This document shows positions 1-4,359 of a DNA stretch of 23,837 nt, in pieces. The notes below the pieces were generated by a model. It made no database searches. It saw nothing but the letters and a program-made list of their open reading frames with translations, and was not told where the DNA came from. Source of the stretch: a virus; IMG/VR virus record IMGVR_UViG_3300035670_001245, positions 1 to 23,837 of that record. One strand, 5' to 3'. Position 1 is the stretch's first letter. Each line of letters opens with the position of its first letter. Made by a program: the position numbers and the translations under genes.

Positions 1-158
1 TCTATGTCTCGAAAGATAGCATCTAATGTTTCGTCTGAGATCACTGAACTATCGAACTCATGGTATTCAATGAAGTCATCGTTTAAACGCAATCTAATCT
101 TCAACTTAATATCTAAATCATAATCTTCTAATTCACTAGCTGTGTATCCACTACTCAT
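1..158 (-). CDS. Partial early protein of unknown function
   Basis: This is an open frame starting at the ATG on the minus strand at 158-156 and running off the left edge of the window (52 codons visible). The start is well supported by a consensus Shine-Dalgarno AAGGAGG seven bases upstream. The visible peptide begins MSSGYTASELEDYDLD and is acidic, with no membrane segment or motif I recognise. It is the most downstream visible gene of the leftward early operon, separated from the next gene by an intrinsic terminator at 211-236. It therefore probably has its own promoter or depends on read-through. A GTTTAAAC palindrome lies inside its coding sequence at 81-88. I do not recognise the family, and only the existence of the gene is claimed. 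Confidence 0.75.
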   Translation of the reverse strand, partial: MSSGYTASELEDYDLDIKLKIRLRLNDDFIEYHEFDSSVISDETLDAIFRDI

Positions 159-210
159 GATTAACCTCCTTAAACATGCCATCGGCTCAACTACGGATGA
201 CCGACTTGGC

Positions 211-236
211 AAAAATAAGAGAGAGCCGTAGCCCTC
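211..236 (-). terminator. Intrinsic terminator with UACG tetraloop
   Basis: On the minus strand, 236 to 219 fold as GAGGGC-UACG-GCUCUC, a six-pair stem (one G-U) closed by a C(UACG)G tetraloop of the very stable UNCG class. It is followed by the U-rich run TCTTATTTTT (positions 220 down to 211). It lies directly after the stop codon of the gene at 241-678, so it ends that operon segment. Confidence 0.75.
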
Positions 237-240
237 CCCC

Positions 241-678
241 CTAAAATTGTTGAATAATAAAACCATCTGAATCTTCTAATCTGATGACTGTTGTATGATC
301 GTGCAAGTCTTCGAAGTCTTTAATATCTGGATAGTCTTCTTGAAGTTGTTTAAACGATTCGTATTCCATGAAGTCGCAACATATCGAAATAGGATCAAAC
401 TCGATTGGTTGCCCTATGTCATAAGATAATTCTTCGAGATAATCAAATAAAGCATGTAGCCCTTCATAACTAAAATTATCTGGTCTGATTTTCTGGAACT
501 CATCAACGAACCTAAAGCGTGTTAGTGTGTCAACGATCCCAAGCGTAGTTGTTTGCATTTGTTTCTCCCTGTTTAAATGTTGTTTGTTCATATATTCTTT
601 ATGTTCTTTTTTACCGAACCTTTTAGCAATATATTCCTCTAGTTCTTTTCCTTCTAGTGCTATTGTTAAGTTACTCAT
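241..678 (-). CDS. Conserved-looking early phage protein, unknown function (145 aa)
   Basis: The protein is acidic and probably soluble. Its N-terminal third is charged and helical (about residues 8-45). The C-terminal half contains FDPISICCDFMEYESF and ends in a DSDGFIIQQF tail, a pattern I associate with a phage family of unknown function. The frame is open further upstream to an ATG at 723. I chose the ATG at 678 because it has the GGGGGA ribosome site, and because the upstream extension lies inside the separate 47-aa gene that ends at 680. It is cotranscribed with that gene with a one-base gap, and a strong terminator follows. GTTTAAAC occurs in the coding sequence at 348-355. The function cannot be named. 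Confidence 0.8.
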   Translation of the reverse strand: MSNLTIALEGKELEEYIAKRFGKKEHKEYMNKQHLNREKQMQTTTLGIVDTLTRFRFVDEFQKIRPDNFSYEGLHALFDYLEELSYDIGQPIEFDPISICCDFMEYESFKQLQEDYPDIKDFEDLHDHTTVIRLEDSDGFIIQQF

Positions 679-679
679 T

Positions 680-823
680 TTATTTCCCCCAATGATTTGT
701 AGATTGTTTAAACACTGTTGCATATTTGTTTCTTAATTCATAGAGTTTGCTATCCATGAACATGTAAACAAATCCTGCAATAAAGATACCTACTGATAAA
801 CCTAAAATAAATCCTGCTACCAT
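680..823 (-). CDS. Small single-pass membrane protein (47 aa)
   Basis: The short frame starts at ATG 823-821 with a good GAGGAG ribosome site eight bases upstream and ends in TAA at 682-680. The product begins MVAGFILGLSVGIFIAGFVY, a strongly hydrophobic segment of about 20 residues, followed by a short charged tail (MFMDSKLYELRNKYATVF...). It should sit in the inner membrane with the tail outside the bilayer. It overlaps the preceding gene by seven bases and is one base ahead of the next, so translation is probably coupled. Small early membrane proteins in phages can act in superinfection exclusion or host takeover, but nothing here identifies the role. Confidence 0.75.
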   Translation of the reverse strand: MVAGFILGLSVGIFIAGFVYMFMDSKLYELRNKYATVFKQSTNHWGK

Positions 824-1071
824 TCTATTAACTCCTCATCATCAAAATATTCATCAAGGTAATGCTCAATTCTAACAAGAATAGATTCAAGACTATCAAA
901 TTCCTCTTGCTCGATGTTGCCTAAATTAGCCCCCTGTAAATCTCTTACTTTATAACAAGTGTTGCTTTTCTTGATAACTTCAAAGTCAACAAGGTTTATT
1001 AATTCCTCTTGTTGCTCATCGGATAAACTAGAATATAATTCTTGACTATCCCAAAACTTTTTATAATCCAT
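817..1071 (-). CDS. Acidic early protein, unknown function (84 aa)
   Basis: This small, very acidic protein has an almost purely acidic C-terminus (residues about 60-84 include EHYLDEYFDDEELIEW). The ATG at 1071 is preceded by AAGGGG seven bases upstream. The same AAGGGG leader is used by the genes starting at 1845 and 2096, which supports the start and marks these as one gene set. No catalytic motif is visible. Short acidic early phage proteins sometimes mimic DNA or inhibit host enzymes, but that is only an analogy. The upstream 120 bases carry a promoter-like repeat and a 12-bp inverted repeat. Confidence 0.75.
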   Translation of the reverse strand: MDYKKFWDSQELYSSLSDEQQEELINLVDFEVIKKSNTCYKVRDLQGANLGNIEQEEFDSLESILVRIEHYLDEYFDDEELIEW

Positions 1072-1128
1072 AATAAAACCCCTTTTAAAATTGTTACTGT
1101 TAAAATTTACTCCTAAACTAAAAAGTAA

Positions 1129-1147
1129 TCTAATACTTTTTATTTAT
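1129..1147 (-). promoter_or_regulatory. Repeated promoter-like element, copy 1
   Basis: The minus strand reads ATAAATAAAAAGTATTAGA. An 18/19 identical copy lies at 2197-2215, and both are upstream of leftward genes (starts at 1071 and 2096). The GTATTAGA end could serve as a -10 box. In this copy TTGAGG sits 17 bases further upstream, but the second copy has no comparable -35. A phage-specific or activator-dependent leftward promoter is the simplest reading. Confidence 0.45.
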
Positions 1148-1173
1148 CAATCCCTCAAGACTGATAAATAAAA
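1138..1173. promoter_or_regulatory. 12-bp perfect inverted repeat upstream of the gene at 817-1071
   Basis: TTTTATTTATCA (1138-1149) and its exact reverse complement TGATAAATAAAA (1162-1173) are separated by 12 bases. The left arm is shared with the repeated promoter-like element. It may be an operator for a dimeric regulator, or a weak AT-rich terminator after the protease gene. It has no GC core, so an operator is somewhat more likely. Confidence 0.45.
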
Positions 1174-1180
1174 CTTATTA

Positions 1181-1209
1181 AAGAGGGACTGCGTTTAAAC
1201 AGTCTCCTC
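1181..1209 (-). terminator. Hairpin at the 3' end of the protease gene
   Basis: On the minus strand a GACTG/CAGTC stem, extended by GAGG/CCTC across a one-base bulge, encloses the loop TTTAAACG. It is followed by TTTAATAA. The gene's TAA stop is inside the loop, formed by the GTTTAAAC palindrome. The U-run is weak, so termination may be partial. Confidence 0.45.
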
Positions 1210-1845
1210 CCATATTTCCCTCATTTTGTTCTCGATCTGTTCTGATTCATGAACCATTGGTTCGTTACAACAAGGGCAAATTGGTTCTCCGAAGTTATCG
1301 ATCACGCCTTGAGTAACTCGAACATTAAAATAACCTTGCTCAAGTTTATTTGTATCTGGATTCAATGCCGTATCCGTGCAAACATATTTTAATAAGCGTG
1401 TCGTTTGCTTTTTCTGGCTATCAAATTTAATCATAGCCTTGTGAGGATACTCGCCATTTTCTTTGATCCAATCATTTAATAATGAAACTAACCACTCACT
1501 TTCAGATGTTGCTGTCATTTTACCAGTCAATCCTACTGCCATAGCACAGCGTTTAAACACATGGTTATGACCATTTTCATTTCCTATGACTGCATGAACT
1601 AATTCATGAACCATGACACCCAGAACCTTGACGCTATCTTGAATAAATGGGCTAATTAATATTTCATTAAACCCACCAGTTGACGCTATAGGATCAAAGT
1701 GTTGACCTATAGCTTTTTTTCTAGTTGTGATCGAGCATGTTACTTTGATGTTATCTCTAATTGATCTTAAATTATATCCCTTTTTCTCGAAAAGATTTAG
1801 TGCGAAAGTATCGATAAAAGTGTTTAAATAAGTTTCTCTATTCAT
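1195..1845 (-). CDS. SprT-like zinc metalloprotease
   Basis: This is a predicted metallopeptidase of the SprT/Spartan-like class. The signature HELVH is at residues 80-84 (H80, E81 and H84 for zinc binding and catalysis) in the context VMVHELVHAVIG. It is followed by GHNH at 92-95, whose His is the likely third zinc ligand. A Cys motif CPCC at 190-193, perhaps with C156, suggests a C-terminal zinc ribbon as in other SprT-type proteins. The length of 216 aa fits the family. Cellular relatives cleave DNA-bound proteins, and a phage copy might act on protein-DNA adducts or host proteins, which is inference. The ATG at 1845 has AGGGG six bases upstream. The gene is flanked by hairpin terminators on both sides, so it may be expressed separately. 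Confidence 0.85.
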   Translation of the reverse strand: MNRETYLNTFIDTFALNLFEKKGYNLRSIRDNIKVTCSITTRKKAIGQHFDPIASTGGFNEILISPFIQDSVKVLGVMVHELVHAVIGNENGHNHVFKRCAMAVGLTGKMTATSESEWLVSLLNDWIKENGEYPHKAMIKFDSQKKQTTRLLKYVCTDTALNPDTNKLEQGYFNVRVTQGVIDNFGEPICPCCNEPMVHESEQIENKMREIWEETV

Positions 1846-1859
1846 GTTATACCCCTTAG

Positions 1860-1881
1860 AAAAGGGCGTGTTTAAACGCCC
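1860..1881 (-). terminator. Intrinsic terminator with GTTTAAAC-type loop
   Basis: The minus strand reads GGGCG-TTTAAACA-CGCCC followed by TTTT, a five-pair all-GC stem with an eight-base loop. It lies just after the 67-aa gene and just before the ribosome site of the protease gene. The GTTTAAAC palindrome at 1870-1877 spans loop and stem. Confidence 0.65.
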
Positions 1882-1892
1882 CCGTGTTAAAA

Positions 1893-2096
1893 TTAAATAT
1901 TACCTAAAACAGTTGCTAATTCATCTAAATTCATAGCATTTAAATGATCGTTTAAAATTGCTACTAATTTTCTATGATTCTCATCAGATAAATTCTGAAT
2001 TGGAAAATTAATTATTGATTCATGGTTATTAATTCTAATTCCCACTTTTACAGAATTACCTATTAAATTTGTTGTGCTTAATTTCACTTCTATCAT
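1893..2096 (-). CDS. Early protein of unknown function (67 aa)
   Basis: This is the first gene of the leftward arm. The ATG at 2096 has the operon's typical AAGGGG ribosome site seven bases upstream. The small protein begins MIEVKLSTTNLIGNS and looks like several short beta strands (residues 1-35) followed by a helix rich in Leu and Asn (about 36-62, SDENHRKLVAILNDHLN). No membrane segment, Cys pair or catalytic motif is visible. A GC-rich terminator follows directly at 1860-1881. The gene faces the control region, so it should be the leftward gene most directly governed by it. The family is not recognised. Confidence 0.7.
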   Translation of the reverse strand: MIEVKLSTTNLIGNSVKVGIRINNHESIINFPIQNLSDENHRKLVAILNDHLNAMNLDELATVLGNI

Positions 2097-2196
2097 TTTG
2101 AACCCCTTATAAAATTAATGTTGTTTTTTTGCAACATGGATCAGATCAAATAACCCCCGTCCATGAATAAAACTTTAAAGGATAATGTTTAAACAG

Positions 2197-2215
2197 TCTA
2201 ATACATTTTATTTAT
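2197..2215 (-). promoter_or_regulatory. Repeated promoter-like element, copy 2
   Basis: The minus strand reads ATAAATAAAATGTATTAGA, identical at 18 of 19 positions to the copy at 1129-1147. It lies about 100 bases upstream of the leftward gene starting at 2096, and a GTTTAAAC palindrome (2187-2194) follows directly downstream. It is the probable main leftward promoter or its regulator site. Confidence 0.45.
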
Positions 2216-2220
2216 TAAAG

Positions 2221-2249
2221 TTGACATCGTGATAAGTTTTACTTATGAC
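2221..2249 (+). promoter_or_regulatory. Possible sigma70 promoter reading right
   Basis: A perfect -35 TTGACA (2221-2226) is followed after 17 bases by TATGAC (2244-2249), a weak -10. Transcription would enter the Fur-box-like region. No gene follows for more than 700 bases, so the transcript would be largely non-coding. The -10 overlaps one of three ATGACCGAC repeats. Confidence 0.3.
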
Positions 2250-2498
2250 CGACTCACCAGAATTTTAGAGGGGTTTGGGGTTTGAATTATATTTGAATTC
2301 GGGATCTTGAAATATTAAATAATCTTTTCTTTTCAATGGTTTAATTGTGGGGTGATGTTTGGATAATCAATCCACCAAATCACACTCTTAAATGATAATC
2401 ATTCTCACAATGATAATGAGAATCATTCTCAATTAGAATACAGATCAGATTGTTATTGTAAATGAGAATCATTTGCATTTAGATTTGACATGACCGAC
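2245..2498 (+). repeat. ATGACCGAC short repeats (also at 197-205)
   Basis: The nonamer ATGACCGAC is present at 197-205, 2245-2253 and 2490-2498, always in non-coding DNA of the leftward and control regions. I see no copy in the genes. Two of the copies continue similarly (ATGACCGACTTGG and ATGACCGACCTTGG). Each opens a tiny frame beginning Met-Thr-Asp, but none has a ribosome site. The role is unknown. Confidence 0.4.
2393..2477. promoter_or_regulatory. Cluster of three Fur-box-like sites
   Basis: The sites use the 7-1-7 Fur pattern TGATAATnATTATCA. Site A, TGATAATCATTCTCA (2393-2407), differs from it at one position. Site B, TGAGAATCATTCTCA (2417-2431), is a perfect palindrome about its central C. 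It also forms the 19-mer at 2412-2430 matching GATAATGATAATCATTATC at 17 of 19. Site C, TGAGAATCATTTGCA (2463-2477), is weaker. An overlapping heptamer TGATAAT at 2411-2417 extends site B, as in natural multi-unit Fur sites. Fur is the iron-responsive host repressor. Phage control by it is inference from the sequence match and from the iron enzymes encoded at 6775-8462. Confidence 0.55.
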
Positions 2499-2607
2499 CT
2501 TGGACCACCCGAAGGGGGGCACAGCTTGCTTGTGCTCAGTATGAATTACAACTAATAAATTTCTCATAGAAATTCTCAATATCAAGGGGATCATATAATT
2601 ATTGCTT

Positions 2608-2690
2608 GTCGCTCTGACGAGCTCTAAAATCGTGGCTCGCTAGCAGCTTTGCTGCAACCCACAGCTCGCATAGCGTAGCTACTGCTCGCT
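2608..2690. other. GC-rich structured element with GCTCGC repeats
   Basis: This stretch is about 56% G+C by count over 2611-2690, in clear contrast to its AT-rich surroundings. It contains GCTCGC three times (2635, 2664, 2684) and short self-complementary units: GCAGC-TTT-GCTGC, TAGC-GTA-GCTA and GAGC...GCTC. It has no tRNA signature and no open frame of interest. It could be a structured RNA, a recombination or replication site, or an inserted palindromic repeat. Strand and function are unknown. Confidence 0.45.
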
Positions 2691-2747
2691 TAATCTACTG
2701 AGTAATGGGGTAGAGGTATGTGATAAGTATTTTAAATCAGAAGAGTA

Positions 2748-2776
2748 TTGACTTTTCTTTGAAAATATGGTAGAAT
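2748..2776 (+). promoter_or_regulatory. Sigma70-type promoter P1 (extended -10)
   Basis: TTGACT (2748-2753), a 17-base spacer ending in TGG, and TAGAAT (2771-2776). It shares its spacer edges (TTT after the -35, TGG before the -10) with the promoters at 2953 and 15323. Predicted start is near 2783, giving a leader of about 230 bases before the gene at 3016 that spans the AT tract and two hairpins. Confidence 0.65.
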
Positions 2777-2804
2777 ATTTATATTAGTAAAGATTAATTA
2801 AATG

Positions 2805-2870
2805 ATTATATTATTATATTATTATATCATATAACTATATTAAATATATTATACATATATTCTTAAGGCG
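2805..2870. other. Very AT-rich tract, possible DNA unwinding element
   Basis: The tract is almost free of G and C and has iterated TTATATTA-type units (about 2806-2866). It lies between promoters P1 and P2 in the divergent region. Such tracts mark easily melted DNA near origins, but no initiator site is recognisable, so an origin is only a suggestion. Confidence 0.3.
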
Positions 2871-2952
2871 AATAGTCTGTCTGTGTGTCAGACTTCACAT
2901 TCCTTCTACTAAAATAAATTAACACAACCCTACTGGATTGTGTAAATACCTC

Positions 2953-2981
2953 TTGACTTTTTTTCAAAGTTGTGGTATACT
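2953..2981 (+). promoter_or_regulatory. Sigma70-type promoter P2 for the rightward arm
   Basis: TTGACT (2953-2958), a 17-base spacer and TATACT (2976-2981) preceded by TGG, which makes an extended -10. Predicted start is near 2988, about 28 bases before the ATG at 3016. It is nearly the same promoter as at 15323-15351, sharing TTGACTTTTT and TGGTATACTATTA. Confidence 0.75.
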
Positions 2982-3012
2982 ATTAAGGTAGACTCTTAAA
3001 ATAACCTTAATA
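2981..3012. promoter_or_regulatory. 9-bp inverted repeat over the P2 start site (candidate operator)
   Basis: TATTAAGGT (2981-2989) and ACCTTAATA (3004-3012) are perfect inverted copies 14 bases apart. The left arm overlaps the -10 box and the expected start point near 2988, so the transcript would contain little of it. A DNA-binding site is therefore more likely than an RNA hairpin. A repressor or antirepressor bound here would control entry into the rightward genes. Confidence 0.5.
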
Positions 3013-3015
3013 CTC

Positions 3016-3567
3016 ATGGACATCAATAAATACAAAGAACATCTGCTGACTTCAGATGGTCAATTCAAGACCATTAGTCTTTTCTGGGAATTTCGCCAAT
3101 TCTCTGCAGATCATGTGGAGCCTATCTTCACGCTCAAACCCCATGACATTGAGAAAGAAGGCAAAGTCTACCCTTCACTCAAACAGATATATCTAACCTA
3201 TGATCACGTCCCAGGATTCGAATATGAGTTTGCTACAGATATTTTTGGGTCTTGGGACCATTGGTTAAAGATTACAGAGTCTAAGATGTTGAAAGAGTAT
3301 ATACAAGCTTGGAGAGATGAGTTAGATGTTCGTATCAAAGCTCAGGCTCTTAAAGCCATGATGCACGCATCAAGAGATAACGATGCTAAAGGAATTAATG
3401 CTGCAAAGTACCTAGCTGACAAAGGTTACGTTTCTAAGAGAGGTCGTCCTTCTAAAGCAGAACTCGAACGTGAACGTAAGATCCAAGCAGGTGTTCGTAA
3501 CGATTTAGAGTCAGACATGGAACGAATAGGTCTTAAGGTTGTCAATGGAGGAGAAGACAAGAAATGA
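3016..3567 (+). CDS. AT-hook-like protein, candidate small terminase subunit
   Basis: This is the first rightward gene (183 aa). The N-terminal part (1-85) has many aromatic residues. A mainly helical segment follows (about 90-140, including EYIQAWRDELDVRIKAQALK), and then a basic linker with KRGRPSK near residue 142, which has the Arg-Gly-Arg-Pro core of an AT-hook DNA-binding motif. The C-terminal end is charged and helical. DNA binding is well supported. Assignment as the small terminase (DNA recognition for packaging) rests only on size, the DNA-binding look and the absence of another candidate, and the large subunit is 8 kb away. No Shine-Dalgarno site is visible before the ATG. The stop overlaps the next start. 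Confidence 0.6.
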   Translation: MDINKYKEHLLTSDGQFKTISLFWEFRQFSADHVEPIFTLKPHDIEKEGKVYPSLKQIYLTYDHVPGFEYEFATDIFGSWDHWLKITESKMLKEYIQAWRDELDVRIKAQALKAMMHASRDNDAKGINAAKYLADKGYVSKRGRPSKAELERERKIQAGVRNDLESDMERIGLKVVNGGEDKK

Positions 3568-3746
3568 TGAAGTTTCCAGTACAGGATACATTTATTGCTT
3601 ATTGTGCTACGAATGGTTATCCAACAGAATACAATGATGGTCTTCGTGTTGCATTACAGACAGATCTAAGTTCTTCTAAGAAATCTTTGAATGACTTAAT
3701 GAAGGAATACTTTGACACCAATGGTGCTGAGTATCTGTACCCATAA
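3564..3746 (+). CDS. Small protein of unknown function (60 aa)
   Basis: It starts with two consecutive Met codons (3564 and 3567) and overlaps the stop of the preceding gene (ATGA). A GGAGGAG ribosome site about ten bases upstream supports translation. The product begins MMKFPVQDTFIAYCATNGYP, is soluble-looking, and has a short helical segment around residues 35-50 (SSSKKSLNDLMKEYF). No known motif is visible. It is sandwiched in an overlapping run with the DNA-binding protein and the HNH nuclease, which suggests a shared role in DNA handling or packaging (inference). Confidence 0.6.
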   Translation: MMKFPVQDTFIAYCATNGYPTEYNDGLRVALQTDLSSSKKSLNDLMKEYFDTNGAEYLYP

Positions 3747-4003
3747 TGCCATACATGACCAATGGTAAGAGAGACTACAAGAAGGAGCTCTCTTGGGAAA
3801 AGAAAAAGAAACCGACACGAGTAAAAGATCGAGCAGCTCGTAATGCAGCTCGTAAGAAGATGGGATTAAAAGTAGGTGATCCAAGACAAGTAGATCACAA
3901 GACTACACTTAAGAATGGTGGTTCTAATAGTAGAAGTAACCTCAGAGTTGTTTCTGCTAAAACTAATTTAACAAAAGAGGCAAGAAGGAAACGTAATGGC
4001 TAA
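3746..4003 (+). CDS. HNH-family endonuclease (85 aa)
   Basis: This is a small, very basic protein. The first half is Lys/Arg-rich. The catalytic core is at residues 50-74: VDH (D50-H51), then NGGSNSRSNLRVV with N65, and SAKTN with N74. This matches the H-N-N/H metal-binding beta-beta-alpha fold of HNH nucleases; the last His is replaced by Asn, which is common in phage versions. Such enzymes nick or cut DNA and in many tailed phages are encoded near terminase genes and needed for packaging. Free-standing homing nucleases look alike. The start overlaps the preceding stop as TAATG. A second Met at residue 4 is an alternative start. Confidence 0.75.
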   Translation: MPYMTNGKRDYKKELSWEKKKKPTRVKDRAARNAARKKMGLKVGDPRQVDHKTTLKNGGSNSRSNLRVVSAKTNLTKEARRKRNG

Positions 4004-4340
4004 AATAAGTATTAATGACATAGGATCAGGTTACGCTAGTACGACAGCTTTAAATGTATCTTTTAATCAAATAGAAGATCAATTTAATAATAAAGTTCTA
4101 TATCGAGACAATCCAACTGGTGAACCTAATCAGATGTTGAATGATCTTGATATGAACAACTATGATCTCTTAAACGTAGGAGGTCTATCAGCTACAAGTT
4201 TAACAGTTAATGGTGTAGACTATTTAGCTTCAATGCAAACAGTTTACAACAATTATACCAGTATCACCCAGAGTGTTACTGTTAGCACAGCTTCACCTTC
4301 AGGTGGTAGTGATGGTGATATTTGGTTTAAAATAACTTAA
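3996..4340 (+). CDS. Tail-fibre or appendage protein, short (114 aa)
   Basis: The N-terminal part (MAKISINDIGSGYASTTALNVSFNQIEDQFNNKVLYRD) and NQMLNDLDMNNYDLLNVGGLS resemble the attachment and shaft-start regions of podoviral tail fibres, with the typical 'D-M-N-x-x-x-L-L-N-V' strand of triple-helical fibres. The C-terminal STASPSGGSDGDIWFKIT is a common end of such fibre modules. At 114 aa it is far shorter than a full fibre, so it may be an adaptor to which the larger fibre proteins dock. It overlaps the nuclease gene by eight bases and has AAGGA six bases upstream of its ATG. Role by similarity of pattern only. Confidence 0.6.
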   Translation: MAKISINDIGSGYASTTALNVSFNQIEDQFNNKVLYRDNPTGEPNQMLNDLDMNNYDLLNVGGLSATSLTVNGVDYLASMQTVYNNYTSITQSVTVSTASPSGGSDGDIWFKIT

Positions 4341-4359
4341 TTAAGAGGAGAAGTAAACA

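Larger units (their letters stand above)
81..2194. repeat. Cluster of GTTTAAAC palindromes in the leftward arm
   Basis: The palindromic octamer GTTTAAAC occurs at 81, 348, 706, 1193, 1551, 1870 and 2187 (start positions), seven times in about 2.1 kb. I find only three more in the remaining 21.6 kb, at 10213, 11809 and 19304. Some copies are inside coding sequence (348, 706 and 1551 read as Phe-Lys codons). Two others form the loops of hairpins at gene ends (1193 and 1870), and one is in the control region (2187). Two intervals are exactly 358 bp, and two others are 319 and 317 bp. The role is unknown; a protein-binding site, replication or partition element, or an effect of selection on the sequence are all possible. 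Confidence 0.6.
2097..3015. other. Divergent control region without genes (919 bp)
   Basis: No credible protein gene fits between the leftward gene at 2096 and the rightward gene at 3016. From left to right it holds a promoter-like repeat (2197-2215), a GTTTAAAC palindrome (2187), a possible TTGACA-17-TATGAC promoter (2221) and three Fur-box-like sites (2393-2477). These are followed by a small AATTTCT-CAT-AGAAATT hairpin (2558-2574), a GC-rich structured element (2608-2690) and a first extended -10 promoter (2748). Last come an AT-rich tract (about 2805-2870), an AGTCTG/CAGACT hairpin (2874-2894), an ACACAA/TTGTGT hairpin (2922-2943), and a second promoter with operator-like repeat (2953-3012). 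The density of signals suggests an early/late switch and perhaps the replication origin, which is inference. Confidence 0.7.

Noticed and set aside
241-723. 160-aa version of the early protein, starting at 723
   Set aside because: The extra 15 residues fall inside the 47-aa membrane gene, and the ATG at 678 has the GGGGGA ribosome site.
2118-2165. Short inverted repeats ATGTTG/CAACAT and CATGGA/TCCATG before the leftward gene
   Set aside because: Six-base arms of this kind are expected by chance in AT-rich DNA, and neither has a U-run or overlaps a recognisable promoter.
2271-2286. GGGGTTTGGGGTTT, telomere-like or G-quadruplex sequence
   Set aside because: Only two G4 runs are present, not enough for an intramolecular quadruplex, and it is an isolated occurrence.
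2392-2436. 14-codon hydrophobic leader-peptide frame over the Fur-like sites
   Set aside because: No ribosome site, and it is simply the translation of the palindromes. There is no gene close downstream for attenuation.
2600-2700. tRNA or decayed tRNA in the GC-rich island
   Set aside because: There is no acceptor stem, no TTC-type T loop and no plausible anticodon arm. The palindromes are too short and in the wrong order.
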